Source of the DNA: Marivirga arenosa
Lineage (GTDB): Bacteria > Bacteroidota > Bacteroidia > Cytophagales > Cyclobacteriaceae
Direction: 5' to 3'
Length of the DNA: 64,000 nucleotides
NCBI RefSeq assembly: GCF_030503895.2
Contig: NZ_CP129970.2
Span: forward strand, 1,614,001-1,678,000
Notes under the pieces: model-generated
What the model saw: the letters and a program-made list of their open reading frames with translations, nothing else
Told to the model about the DNA's origin: nothing
Databases searched by the model: none
Program-made: the position numbers and the translations under genes
Shown: piece by piece, positions 19,634-28,538 of the stretch
Position numbering within the stretch: the first letter of the stretch is position 1
How the letters are laid out: each line of letters begins with the position of its first letter

Positions 19634-20247
19634 AGGAGCATTCTGTTTTTATCATAGACGATCATAAAATTGTAAGGGATGGCATTAAAGCAATCTTGCT
19701 TGGTTTTCCCGAGTTCTCCGTGGTAGGGGAAGCGACATCTGGTACCGAAGCCAAGGAAAAATTAAAACAGCTAGAGCTACCTTCTATCGCGTTTGTGGAT
19801 TTACGTTTGCCGGACTGTAACGGATCCGTTCTCATTAAAGACTTGATGGCAATTAAAAATGACTTACGTTGTATATTACTCACAGCAGAGCCTAATGCAC
19901 TAGATTTAAAAAGAGCGCAGCATGCAGGAGCGTATGGTTTTCTGGGTAAAGACATTGAATCTGATGAGTATATAAGAGCACTGTCAACTGTCGCATCAGG
20001 AAAGAGGTATATTTCACAATCTTTTAGCAATTTGCTCATTGAAGACAATGCTGATCTCAGCATTCGAGAACTTGAAGTGCTGCAACTCATTTCCGAAGGA
20101 CTCCCCTACAAGCAGATTGCAGACCGGCTTTCAATAAGCCCGCGAACAGTGGAAGCTCACAAAAATAATCTCTTAAAAAAATTGGATGTCACGACCCCGA
20201 TAGAACTTGTGAAGCAAGCGCTAAAGATCGGTTTAATAAAGGGATAG
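19630..20247 (+). CDS. LuxR/NarL-type response regulator
   Basis: The 205-residue protein has a receiver domain (about residues 4-120) with acidic pocket Asp-10/Asp-11 and phospho-acceptor Asp-57 in FVDLRLPD, and a C-terminal GerE/LuxR helix-turn-helix (about 140-200) with LSIRELEVLQLISEG and ISPRTVEAHKNNLLKKL. It is the cognate regulator of the overlapping TPR histidine kinase. The giant Ig/LRR gene starts about 100 bases downstream on the same strand, so it may be a target; that is inference. Confidence 0.94.
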   Translation: MKEHSVFIIDDHKIVRDGIKAILLGFPEFSVVGEATSGTEAKEKLKQLELPSIAFVDLRLPDCNGSVLIKDLMAIKNDLRCILLTAEPNALDLKRAQHAGAYGFLGKDIESDEYIRALSTVASGKRYISQSFSNLLIEDNADLSIRELEVLQLISEGLPYKQIADRLSISPRTVEAHKNNLLKKLDVTTPIELVKQALKIGLIKG

Positions 20248-20295
20248 TTATACAAAAAAGTGAAATAATTATACTAATTACGGGAATTCACCTAG

Positions 20296-20303
20296 TAAGT
20301 TTG
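20296..20303 (+). promoter_or_regulatory. Possible -7 box TAAGTTTG
   Basis: The octamer TAAGTTTG fits the Bacteroidota -7 consensus TAnnTTTG and lies about 50 bases before the start of the giant secreted protein, downstream of the response regulator. No clear -33 TTG is seen, so confidence is limited. Confidence 0.35.
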
Positions 20304-20369
20304 TGAAAATAACCGATTGAATTGAGCCGATTTTAGTAAGACTTTAGCAAAATGTTAAATCTTACTACT

Positions 20370-23300
20370 ATGCGAAAACTATTTACACATTTTAGACTAT
20401 TACTTACGGCCTTATTTATTTCTGTAATACATTTTGCTTCAGCGCAGGCTCCTAGTTCCTCCACTCCAGCTGATAATGCTACCAATGTTAGTGTTCAGCC
20501 TGGATCTTTTCATTTCCAATGGCAACAGCCTTATCAAGTATCTCTGTTACCCTCTAATTTGGATCAAGTTTATTTGAGAAGATCAGATAATGCTACTAAT
20601 ATCACTACTTTCAATTATGATAATGATACTAGGTCTTTAACGATGACACCTTTTTTGGGCCTTAGTACTGCTAACCTGGCAAGTCAATTAGATCCGTTTA
20701 CCACTTACGAGCTTATTGCTACAGGATTTGACAACATTAACTTCGCAAATGTAGTGGGTGTGTATGACGAGAACACAAGAATAAGAGGAGGGTGGAGTCC
20801 TAATGATGGCTCGCTCGTTACATTTTCCACTGGAGCTGACAATATCAACCCTAGCTTAACAAGAAAAATTCCTGTTGCTTCTGATCCTAATGTTTCACCA
20901 TCTACTACACAAATTTCTTTAACATTTGATGAGGTAGTGGTTCCCGGTACTGGTAATATTGAATTAAGAAGGTTTAGTGATAATGTGGTTATGGAATCCA
21001 TAGCCATAGGCGCTGCTACTTTTTCACAAAATATTAGTCCTCTACCCAGAACTACCGTCACTGTTCCTCTAACGGCATTGACTAGCAGTACGCAATATTA
21101 TGTACACATGCCTACCGGTGTGATTAAAGATGATAGTAATAATGATTATGCGGGTATCACAGATAAAAGCTATTCTTTCACTACAGGAGTGGGTGATACA
21201 AGGCCTCCGGAAATAGTTGATTTTATTCCAGTAAACGGTGCGCAAAATATTAGATTAACTCAAACTTTTATTGGCATTGACTATGATGAGCAAATTTCTG
21301 TAGGCACAGGACAAGCAGAGTTGCGTGATGCGGCTAATAACCTTGTGGCCTCTTTAACTCCCTACATCGGTAATGGAGAACTAAGGTTTTCATTAACTTC
21401 AACCACTTTAAATCCCGGAACTACATATTCACTTTACCTTCCGGAAGGCGTAGGAAAGGATTTAGCTGATAACCCGACACCAGAACTCACTTTAAATACC
21501 TATCAATTCACCACCACCATACCGCCTACTGTCACTAACTTAACTCCTGAAAACAATGCAACGGGGCTTTCTACCTCCATTAATAGCGTTACGGTTACCT
21601 TTTCAGAGCCAATATTTTTCGATCCGAATGGCACGGGTGGAAATGTATGGATTGATAAAGATGGAAGCTGGATAAAGCTTTATGTTATGGATGGATCCGA
21701 CCCAGATATAGAATTTGATGGACTGGATATGCACATCAATAACTTACCGGCTTTAGACCCTAATACTACTTATCAAGTGAGATTAACAGGTGCGCTTACT
21801 ACTTATATTGATGCAGACGGTAATGGAATTCCAAATATACCTGCTGGTGAGTGGACTTTTACAACTGGTGCAGGAGGTGACGTTACGCCACCAACTGTAT
21901 TTAGTAGAAATCCATCAGCTGGTGCACTAGACGTGCCTGCAGATGAATTATTTACGATAACTTTTAACGAGGACATCCAGGCACCTACAAGTACGAATTC
22001 AGGTTATATTAGAATAAAAAGGCAAAGTGATGATACACAGATAACTGTTATTTCCTACAGTACTCAATCTATAACAAATGGCTTTTTATCTGTCACTAAT
22101 AACGCTATTTCATTTAATAGGGATAACCTTCCCGTAGGTACTGCTTGTTACATCTCAATTGATGATAATGCCATCAAAGATATAGCTGGTAATGGTATTA
22201 CAAACTTAGATAATACCACTAGCTGGGCTTTCACAACCTCCTCAGACAATCCCCCGCCTGCTATTCTAACTAAAACCCCGGCAACTACCACTAATAATGT
22301 TCCATTAAACCAAACATTTACAGTTACTTTTGATCAGAATATTATATTGGAAGGAGGCGAAATTATCGTTCTATTGTTGGATGGAGAAACTCCATATTTC
22401 TACAGAGAGAATGATGCAAATGTGAGCTCGGTAGATAATGAACTTACATTTACCCTTCCGCTAATCGAAAACTCAAAAACCTACAATATAAGATTAGCTA
22501 ATATTCAAAACGCAGCAGGTAATGAGATAGCTATCACTCCAGAGGGAGACTGGGTTTTTACTACAGCCGCGCCAGATGTTACGAAACCGACAATCGACTC
22601 AGCCGTGCCGGTGAAATCATCCAATAATGTAGATGTGAATTTGGGAACTATTGTCCTGACTATGACTGAGCCAGTGAATAGAGGCCCATCCGGTGGGTTC
22701 AGGTTGCGCCAGTCTGGTGGAGGAGATCCGGTTGTTAAACAATGGAATGTTGGTGACGCGAGCGACCTGACAGTAAGTGGCAATACAATTACCTTGGCAG
22801 GTATTCCAGAAATGCAAGGAGGTACAATGCATTATCTTCAGTTTACTGGATTCAGTAATTCCATTACTGATGATGCAGGTAATTTTCTGGATAGCTGGAC
22901 TTTGAGTACGGTATATAACTTCGTCACCGCTGATCCTCCTGCTATTGTTAATATCCCTGATGCTAATTTTAAGTCGTATCTGGTGGGAAATAATTCCATT
23001 AATACTAACGGTGATACAGAAATTCAGGTGTCTGAGGCAGAGGCGTTTACTGGGCAAATTTCTGCCGGAAATTTGGGGATTAATGATTTAACGGGTATCG
23101 AAGCTTTCCCCAACTTAACTGAATTGTATGTAAACAATAATAACTTAAGCAACCTTGACCTTAGCAATAACCTGCTATTGACGGATATAAATGTGAATTA
23201 TAATGATTTATCGACTCTAGACCTATCCAATCATGCTAATCTTATCACGGTCTTTGCGAGAGCAAACGCTTCATTGTCTGCCTTAAATTTGTCCGCTTCT

Positions 23301-25727
23301 AGCAGTACAATAGAGAGGATAAACGCACGTGAGTGCGCAATAACTAGCTTTGAACTTGACGGTGCAATAAATCTTACAAGTGTGGAGTTGGGCTATAATG
23401 CACTAACAAATGTTAGTATTACTAACTCTAGTATTTCTACTAATCTTTTTCTTAATATAAATGACCTTACAACGGTAGATTTTACAGGCACTAATGTTTT
23501 TGATCGTTTCCTGATAAATGGGAACACCAATTTAACAATGCTTGATATTAGCGATATGGTAGATGTTCAAATTGTAGATGCTAATGGAACCTCCATTACC
23601 GAGTTAGACCTTTCAGCTAATGTTAATTTAAGAACGATAAATGTAGCTAATTGTAACTTGTCTTCACTATCCGTTAAAAATGGGAATAATTCTAATATTA
23701 GCTCATTTGATGCGAGAGGTAATGCTAACCTTACATGTATTAATGTTGATGATGTCACTCATTTTGAAACTAATTTTTCTGGGAATGTAGATGCAGGGGT
23801 CAGCTTTTCTACTACATGTAATAATGATGTTTCGCCTCCGGTAGTAAATTCTACTTCACCATCCGATGAAGGCACATTTGCGCCATTAAGTGGAGGAGGA
23901 GGTATAGTATTCAATGAAGCAGTGCAACAAGCGGCTGGAACTATTGAACTATATCTCGCTGATGGGACATTGATAGAATCCATCCCAACTGGAGTAAATG
24001 ATACGCGTCTCGGACAACCGGCAGATTTTAGAATTACCTGGGATTTCAATACTGATTTAGTTCCATCTACTGCTTATTACATTTTAGTTTCAGAAGGCGC
24101 TTATGAAGATTTGGCCGGAAATCCTTTTGCCGGCATAGGGGTTGGGGAGCTTGACTTTACTGCCAATGCTAGACCATTGATTGAAGCATTATTGCCTTTA
24201 GATGATGCAACTGACATAGCAATTGATGCTTCACTTACCTTAGATCTTGATGAGGATATGTACGTGGATGGTGCGGTACAGTTGATCATCAAAGACTTTG
24301 CTTCAGATAACACCTTTGCGTCTTTCGACCTTTCTGCCCTAGATATGGGAGAAGGAGCCGGCACCTTCCTAAACGGGATCATCACGGTTAATCCTGCTTC
24401 AGATTTTGACAACAGCACTCAGTACTATGTGGTCCTAGAAGGAGCGGGAAGCTTAAGGAGTTCATTCAATGCTGAATCTTTTATCGGGCTACAAAACAAG
24501 AGCGATTGGAATTTCACCACGGTTAATGCAAAGACAGACCAAACCATTACATTTGACGCCTTAGCAGCCAAAACATTCGGAGATACAGCTTTTGAGCTCA
24601 CGGCAACAAGCAGTTCCAATCTCACAGTTTCCTATGCAAGCTCAAATACTTCGGTAGCCACTGTAGATGGAAATATGCTAACGATTGTAGGGGCAGGGAG
24701 CACCATCATTACCGCCTCCCAAGAAGGTAATAATGACTTCAATGCGGCTGCACCAGTACAGCAAGAGCTGATCGTGAATAAAGCAGCACAAACGATTACC
24801 TTTGAGCAATTAGAAGATCAGCTACTTGAAGATCAGAGCGTGGAAGTAATAGCCAATTCAAATGCTAATTTGGAAGTAACCTTTGAGGTAAGTTCGGGCC
24901 CAGCTACCCTAAGCGGTAACACCCTTACATTCACAGACCTTGGCACTGTAGAAGTAGTAGCAAGCCAGGCAGGCAATCAGAATTATATGGAAGCTTCAGC
25001 GACCATGAGTTTTAAAGTGATTTCAGCATGCGAAAGTTTCTCTGCATCAGCCTCAATCATACAGCCTATTTCATGTGCGGATGCATCAGATGGTAGTTTT
25101 GAACTTACGGTTAGTGGAGGAAAAGCACCTTTTACTTATGAAATGGGAGGCAGCTCACAAAGTGAAAATCTATTTCAAAATATGAGCGCAGGAACCTATG
25201 AAGTAACTATTATGGATGCAAATGGATGTAGCGCTATAGTTTCGGTGGAACTGATTGCTCCTGAAGCGCTAGCGATTACAGCAGAAGTAGAGAACAGCAC
25301 GAGTATATTCGGAAACGGAAGCATAAGCATAACAGTAACGGGAGGGACAGGCCAGTACACCTATGCATGGTCGAATGGGGCAGCAACGGCAAGTTTGACG
25401 GAGCTAGAAATTGGCGAATATAGCCTAACGGTAACTGATGAAAACGGATGTAGCCTAAGCGAAACTTTCACAGTAGGTGGAGTAACTGCAAATATTGAAG
25501 AAGGGCAAGCGGAGTGGTCTTTTTATCCAAATCCAGCAATAAATAGCTTGCAAGTGCAACACTCAGAGGATGCAACTCAATTAAGCATCTATGACTTAAG
25601 CGGAAAGCAGTTGTTAGAACAAAAGTTAGAAGGTAAGTCATCTGTAATAGAGGTTTCACAGCTTCCAACTGGTGTTTATCAACTCAAAATAAACGGGAAT
25701 GCACCTAAAAGATTTATTAAAAAATAA
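20370..25727 (+). CDS. Giant secreted mosaic protein: Ig-like, LRR, SprB repeats and T9SS tail
   Basis: The protein is about 1785 residues. After a signal peptide ending near HFASA come several bacterial Ig-like (Big_5) domains, each with the pattern DxTPPTV...P..GA..V and ending W.FTT; then a leucine-rich stretch (about residues 870-1150, NLSNLDLSNN type); two more Ig-like units; two MBG-like repeats starting QTITFD/QTITFEQL; two SprB-type repeats (CADASDGSFELTVSGG, GNGSISITVTGG); and a C-terminal type IX sorting tail with SFYPNPAIN and LPTGVYQLKI. It should be exported by T9SS and act at the cell surface, probably in adhesion. An upstream ATG at 20352 adds six residues; the downstream ATG gives a cleaner signal peptide. 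Confidence 0.9.
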   Translation: MRKLFTHFRLLLTALFISVIHFASAQAPSSSTPADNATNVSVQPGSFHFQWQQPYQVSLLPSNLDQVYLRRSDNATNITTFNYDNDTRSLTMTPFLGLSTANLASQLDPFTTYELIATGFDNINFANVVGVYDENTRIRGGWSPNDGSLVTFSTGADNINPSLTRKIPVASDPNVSPSTTQISLTFDEVVVPGTGNIELRRFSDNVVMESIAIGAATFSQNISPLPRTTVTVPLTALTSSTQYYVHMPTGVIKDDSNNDYAGITDKSYSFTTGVGDTRPPEIVDFIPVNGAQNIRLTQTFIGIDYDEQISVGTGQAELRDAANNLVASLTPYIGNGELRFSLTSTTLNPGTTYSLYLPEGVGKDLADNPTPELTLNTYQFTTTIPPTVTNLTPENNATGLSTSINSVTVTFSEPIFFDPNGTGGNVWIDKDGSWIKLYVMDGSDPDIEFDGLDMHINNLPALDPNTTYQVRLTGALTTYIDADGNGIPNIPAGEWTFTTGAGGDVTPPTVFSRNPSAGALDVPADELFTITFNEDIQAPTSTNSGYIRIKRQSDDTQITVISYSTQSITNGFLSVTNNAISFNRDNLPVGTACYISIDDNAIKDIAGNGITNLDNTTSWAFTTSSDNPPPAILTKTPATTTNNVPLNQTFTVTFDQNIILEGGEIIVLLLDGETPYFYRENDANVSSVDNELTFTLPLIENSKTYNIRLANIQNAAGNEIAITPEGDWVFTTAAPDVTKPTIDSAVPVKSSNNVDVNLGTIVLTMTEPVNRGPSGGFRLRQSGGGDPVVKQWNVGDASDLTVSGNTITLAGIPEMQGGTMHYLQFTGFSNSITDDAGNFLDSWTLSTVYNFVTADPPAIVNIPDANFKSYLVGNNSINTNGDTEIQVSEAEAFTGQISAGNLGINDLTGIEAFPNLTELYVNNNNLSNLDLSNNLLLTDINVNYNDLSTLDLSNHANLITVFARANASLSALNLSASSSTIERINARECAITSFELDGAINLTSVELGYNALTNVSITNSSISTNLFLNINDLTTVDFTGTNVFDRFLINGNTNLTMLDISDMVDVQIVDANGTSITELDLSANVNLRTINVANCNLSSLSVKNGNNSNISSFDARGNANLTCINVDDVTHFETNFSGNVDAGVSFSTTCNNDVSPPVVNSTSPSDEGTFAPLSGGGGIVFNEAVQQAAGTIELYLADGTLIESIPTGVNDTRLGQPADFRITWDFNTDLVPSTAYYILVSEGAYEDLAGNPFAGIGVGELDFTANARPLIEALLPLDDATDIAIDASLTLDLDEDMYVDGAVQLIIKDFASDNTFASFDLSALDMGEGAGTFLNGIITVNPASDFDNSTQYYVVLEGAGSLRSSFNAESFIGLQNKSDWNFTTVNAKTDQTITFDALAAKTFGDTAFELTATSSSNLTVSYASSNTSVATVDGNMLTIVGAGSTIITASQEGNNDFNAAAPVQQELIVNKAAQTITFEQLEDQLLEDQSVEVIANSNANLEVTFEVSSGPATLSGNTLTFTDLGTVEVVASQAGNQNYMEASATMSFKVISACESFSASASIIQPISCADASDGSFELTVSGGKAPFTYEMGGSSQSENLFQNMSAGTYEVTIMDANGCSAIVSVELIAPEALAITAEVENSTSIFGNGSISITVTGGTGQYTYAWSNGAATASLTELEIGEYSLTVTDENGCSLSETFTVGGVTANIEEGQAEWSFYPNPAINSLQVQHSEDATQLSIYDLSGKQLLEQKLEGKSSVIEVSQLPTGVYQLKINGNAPKRFIKK

Positions 25728-25734
25728 TACGAAA

Positions 25735-26154
25735 ATGAAAATGAAATTAATATACACAGGATTGAGTTTTTTGGCTATAGGGCTATTGCTAATGGCCTGT
25801 AATTCAGAGGAGCCATTAACGCCTATAGAAGAAGCACAGCAAGAATTATTGGAAGCCATTCAAGGCACTTGGACGGCCAATGAAGTCCGTAAAGATGGAA
25901 CATTGATTACTGATTTCGAGGATTTTACGCTAACGATCAGCGATAAAAGCTATACCACCACCAATGGTAGTCCAGTGTGGCCTGGCAGTGGGAGCTTCGA
26001 CTTTAGCTCAGTGGAGACTGAAAATGAATTTATTCGTCAGGACGGCAGACTGTTCACAGTTTCTCAATCAGGTTCAGCCTATTTAGTCACCATTATTTAT
26101 CAGGAACAGAACGCAAGGGGAGAGTTTGGCACTTTTGAATTTGTTATAGAGTAG
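25735..26154 (+). CDS. Small lipocalin-like lipoprotein
   Basis: The 139-residue protein starts MKMKLIYTGLSFLAIGLLLM followed by the lipobox Cys (MAC), so it is probably lipidated. The mature part has Trp in GTWTANEVRKDG and a set of beta strands resembling the lipocalin-like domain often found in Bacteroidota lipoproteins. It begins seven bases after the giant secreted protein gene and is probably co-transcribed with it. The start is chosen at the ATG giving the signal peptide, rather than an in-frame ATG inside the previous gene. Confidence 0.75.
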   Translation: MKMKLIYTGLSFLAIGLLLMACNSEEPLTPIEEAQQELLEAIQGTWTANEVRKDGTLITDFEDFTLTISDKSYTTTNGSPVWPGSGSFDFSSVETENEFIRQDGRLFTVSQSGSAYLVTIIYQEQNARGEFGTFEFVIE

Positions 26155-26181
26155 TAAGACGAAGTGAAGAAGTGTGTAAAC

Positions 26182-26220
26182 AAAAAACCTCTAGCCATAG
26201 GCAGAGGTTTTTTGTTTTTT
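26182..26220 (+). terminator. Rho-independent terminator
   Basis: The stem AAAAAACCTCT / AGAGGTTTTTT with a ten-base loop, followed by GTTTTTT, is a strong intrinsic terminator 28 bases after the lipoprotein gene. It closes the operon and marks the left boundary of the cassette array. Confidence 0.88.
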
Positions 26221-26306
26221 TAATGTTTAAAGATTTGAGAATATAGTTAACGTAATATCCTTAGAATTTTAAACTACCTCCTTTTGACCTAGCCTTATAA
26301 TGTACA

Positions 26307-26385
26307 ACGCTCATCATTAGGTTTCACGAAGTAGGGATACACTATTTTGGCTTGTAAACACGAAACAAATGCTTAGTTGTTGTGC
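26307..26385 (-). repeat. Degenerate attC (GNAT cassette)
   Basis: A weak palindrome begins AACGCTCATC and ends GTTGTGCGC. Its R'' (minus strand CGCACAAC) matches seven of eight bases of GTAGTGCG found just before the second GNAT gene, as if the cassette start had mutated from GTTGTGCG. Relic of the most distal site. Confidence 0.5.
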
Positions 26386-26397
26386 GCTATTTTTATG

Positions 26398-26853
26398 TCA
26401 ATCAGTTTTTGATTTAATAAGCTTTTTATAATAGAATAGTTCTGGGTCTCCATCATCTAATCCGTTAAGTTTACCTGCAAAAGAAAAATTAGCTTTTGTA
26501 AGTGCTTTTTGCATTCGAGTATTTGAACTATTGGTCGAAGTAAATATCTTATCCGTTCTACATTTTTCACACAACAAATCAAATACTTTTCCACCTATTC
26601 CTTTTCCTCTATATTTTTCATCTATGATTATCAACTCTATCCAACCTTGGTCAAAAAAACGGTAATCAAAAATCAAGAACCCAATCACTTGATGATCTGA
26701 TAAAATGAGAAAGCATTCGTCACGTGATATTGCTTTGGTGATTTTTTCTTCCCTGTTCAGCTTGATGTGTTCGTTCTTGTCAAGCCTATAATCAATGTCC
26801 ACTACAATTAGCTTCTCTTTGTTAGTTGCTTTTCTCAATCTTATGTTTTCCAT
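26398..26853 (-). CDS. GNAT-family acetyltransferase
   Basis: The 151-residue protein has the GNAT fold with the acetyl-CoA loop in IIDEKYRGKGIGGKVFDLL (about residues 78-96) and the upstream strand GWIELIIIDE. It would transfer an acetyl group from acetyl-CoA to an amine; the substrate is unknown. It follows another GNAT gene by 21 bases on the same strand. Both appear to lie in one decayed two-gene cassette at the distal end of the array; GNAT genes are common integron cargo. Confidence 0.88.
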   Translation of the reverse strand: MENIRLRKATNKEKLIVVDIDYRLDKNEHIKLNREEKITKAISRDECFLILSDHQVIGFLIFDYRFFDQGWIELIIIDEKYRGKGIGGKVFDLLCEKCRTDKIFTSTNSSNTRMQKALTKANFSFAGKLNGLDDGDPELFYYKKLIKSKTD

Positions 26854-26874
26854 ATTGAGAATCTAATCGGTTTT

Positions 26875-27399
26875 TTATTCGTTAAATTCTTTAGGATATT
26901 CAACCCTTCCATATACTCCTTTCAGTCCGTTTTTAACCAATTCAATTACCATACAATTCTCTTTCGGAACTTCAAATGGCAATTGTATTCCGTATATATC
27001 CGCTTGTTTATAACCGAATCTTGGGTAGTATTTTTCATGTCCTAAAAGAACGATTGATTTATACCCTAATTCTTTTGCTTTTTTGTGTGATTCCAGTATT
27101 AGTTTTCCACCAATTCCTTTTCCTTGAAATTCAGGTAAGACAGAAACAGGTGCCAACGCCAATGAATCAAATTCATTAGAATCGTTCTTGATTTTAAGTT
27201 TTGTCAATAGAATATGGCCAACTATTTGTCCGTTAATTTCCGCCACCATTGATAGTTCAGGAATGAAAGCGTCTGATTTTCTTAATCTTTCGACCAAAAA
27301 CTGTTCAGTGTGGTCTGCGAATTCAGCATCTTTAAAAGCACTTTCAATTACGCTAAAGACTTCCTTATGATCATATTTTGTTTCTTGTCTTATTATCAT
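26875..27399 (-). CDS. GNAT-family acetyltransferase (YhbS-like)
   Basis: The protein starts at MIIRQETKYDHKEVF and is about 174 residues. It has the acetyl-CoA motif VLPEFQGKGIGGKLILESHKKA and the following GYKSIVLLGHEKYYPRFGY, which is characteristic of YhbS-type acetyltransferases. The substrate is unknown. An ATG twelve bases upstream (27411) is an alternative start; the longer frame reaching 27498 is not preferred because the family begins at MIIRQ. It heads the two-GNAT unit and would be the first gene of the decayed distal cassette. Confidence 0.88.
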   Translation of the reverse strand: MIIRQETKYDHKEVFSVIESAFKDAEFADHTEQFLVERLRKSDAFIPELSMVAEINGQIVGHILLTKLKIKNDSNEFDSLALAPVSVLPEFQGKGIGGKLILESHKKAKELGYKSIVLLGHEKYYPRFGYKQADIYGIQLPFEVPKENCMVIELVKNGLKGVYGRVEYPKEFNE

Positions 27400-27418
27400 T
27401 TCCAATGTCATCTTATAC

Positions 27419-27552
27419 GCACTACGTTCTTGTATATGAAAAGTAGCGGATTCATGTACACTAAGCTTTTGGACTATAAGATAATTAATTAAATACAAAA
27501 GCGGTTCAGGTAAACACCTAAACTGCTATTTTTTATATACGTAGTTGGAGTT
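27419..27552 (-). repeat. Degenerate attC-like palindrome (TetR cassette)
   Basis: The left arm ACTACG...TATATGAAAAGTAGC and the complement of the right arm ACTACGTATATAAAAAATAGC match over about 25 positions, so this is a large imperfect palindrome at the expected place. The G|TT core has been lost at the left end (TAC instead of AAC), so it is probably inactive. Confidence 0.45.
27502..27534 (-). terminator. Possible terminator hairpin
   Basis: An inner hairpin AGCGGTTCAGGT / ACCTAAACTGCT with a four-base loop is flanked by T-rich and A-rich runs and could end transcription in either direction. It lies 25 bases after the three-helix membrane protein gene and inside the degenerate attC, so it may simply be part of that palindrome. 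Confidence 0.4.
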
Positions 27553-27557
27553 AGTTT

Positions 27558-27908
27558 TTATCTATTTCCAATTAAGACTCTTTTCAAATCTCCCTTTTCT
27601 TTAGATAATAAAAAGAGTAAATACGGTGCGAATATAATAATCCCTAGAATCATTGCTACTATCGCAATTACAATTGAATTAATTGAAAAATTGTTTCTCC
27701 AAGCTACCCATAATGCTGAAAGTATCAAATAGCATTGAAAATCCAATGCAAATTGCCCCATCCACGTCAAGGAAGTAGCAAATTCTATAGCTCTTGCTAA
27801 AAAATTTCCACCATCATTCTGAATTGCGATAACTGTATATATTAATAGTCCAAGTGTCTGGATTATTAAAAGTCCTTTTAAGAATTTCTGCTTTTTACAT
27901 ACTTCCAT
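27558..27908 (-). CDS. Hypothetical three-helix membrane protein
   Basis: The 116-residue protein has hydrophobic segments at about residues 10-27, 50-68 and 75-100, separated by short polar loops, and no soluble domain. I do not recognise the family. It lies 78 bases downstream of the TetR gene on the same strand, a pairing that suggests the regulator controls its own unit. Both seem to belong to one decayed cassette of the array. Confidence 0.6.
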   Translation of the reverse strand: MEVCKKQKFLKGLLIIQTLGLLIYTVIAIQNDGGNFLARAIEFATSLTWMGQFALDFQCYLILSALWVAWRNNFSINSIVIAIVAMILGIIIFAPYLLFLLSKEKGDLKRVLIGNR

Positions 27909-27986
27909 TACGATTATTGTTTCGGTAAAAATAAAGAGCTTAATGGTTAAATTTTAGACGCTACCGTCCAATGGGATTTTTCTATC

Positions 27987-28520
27987 TTATTGTTTGAGCT
28001 GTAAAACCATATTACGAATACTTGCGAAGTATTCCTCAAGCCAAGATTCATTCAGAGTTTCATCTGTAATTTGAAGATAAAAGATTTCTAAACTGAGCAT
28101 TAGCACCATTTGTGCTAATGAATTGTTTTCTGACAAGCCTATTACTCTTTTCCAAATAGGAAGAATCGCAGGAATTGAAATCTGATTGGTTAGATTGAAG
28201 CAATTTTCAAAATCTGGGTTTTCTCTATGAATTCTTAATTGTCGATTAAATAATAGGTCAAGTTTATGTTCAAGAATAACTTTTATTAGTTCTTTTTCAT
28301 TTTTAGAGTTTGATTCCTTAGCAGCAACAATTTTGGCTTGGTGTAAGTGAAAAGTCAGTACTCTTTCCAAAAAGATTTCTAAATCCGCAAATAAATGATA
28401 AAAGGAAGATTTATGCTTGCCAACTTCTTTAGATAGTCGTTCTACTTTAAGTCCTCTAGGTCCTTCGTAGGCGAAAAACCGATAGCCTTTTTCTATCCAG
28501 GATTTTTCTATTTCTTTCAT
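27987..28520 (-). CDS. TetR-family transcriptional regulator
   Basis: The 177-residue protein has an N-terminal helix-turn-helix (about residues 8-50) with GLKVERLSKEVGKHKSSFYH, the recognition-helix pattern of TetR regulators, and a helical C-terminal ligand-binding domain. The ligand is unknown. The sequence just before its start, GATAGCGGTAATTAAATCG, resembles the cassette starts seen elsewhere in the array (for example GTTGGCGGTAATTGAGC) with GTT changed to GAT, so this gene appears to be the start of a fossil cassette. Confidence 0.85.
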   Translation of the reverse strand: MKEIEKSWIEKGYRFFAYEGPRGLKVERLSKEVGKHKSSFYHLFADLEIFLERVLTFHLHQAKIVAAKESNSKNEKELIKVILEHKLDLLFNRQLRIHRENPDFENCFNLTNQISIPAILPIWKRVIGLSENNSLAQMVLMLSLEIFYLQITDETLNESWLEEYFASIRNMVLQLKQ

Positions 28521-28538
28521 TTCGATTTAATTACCGCT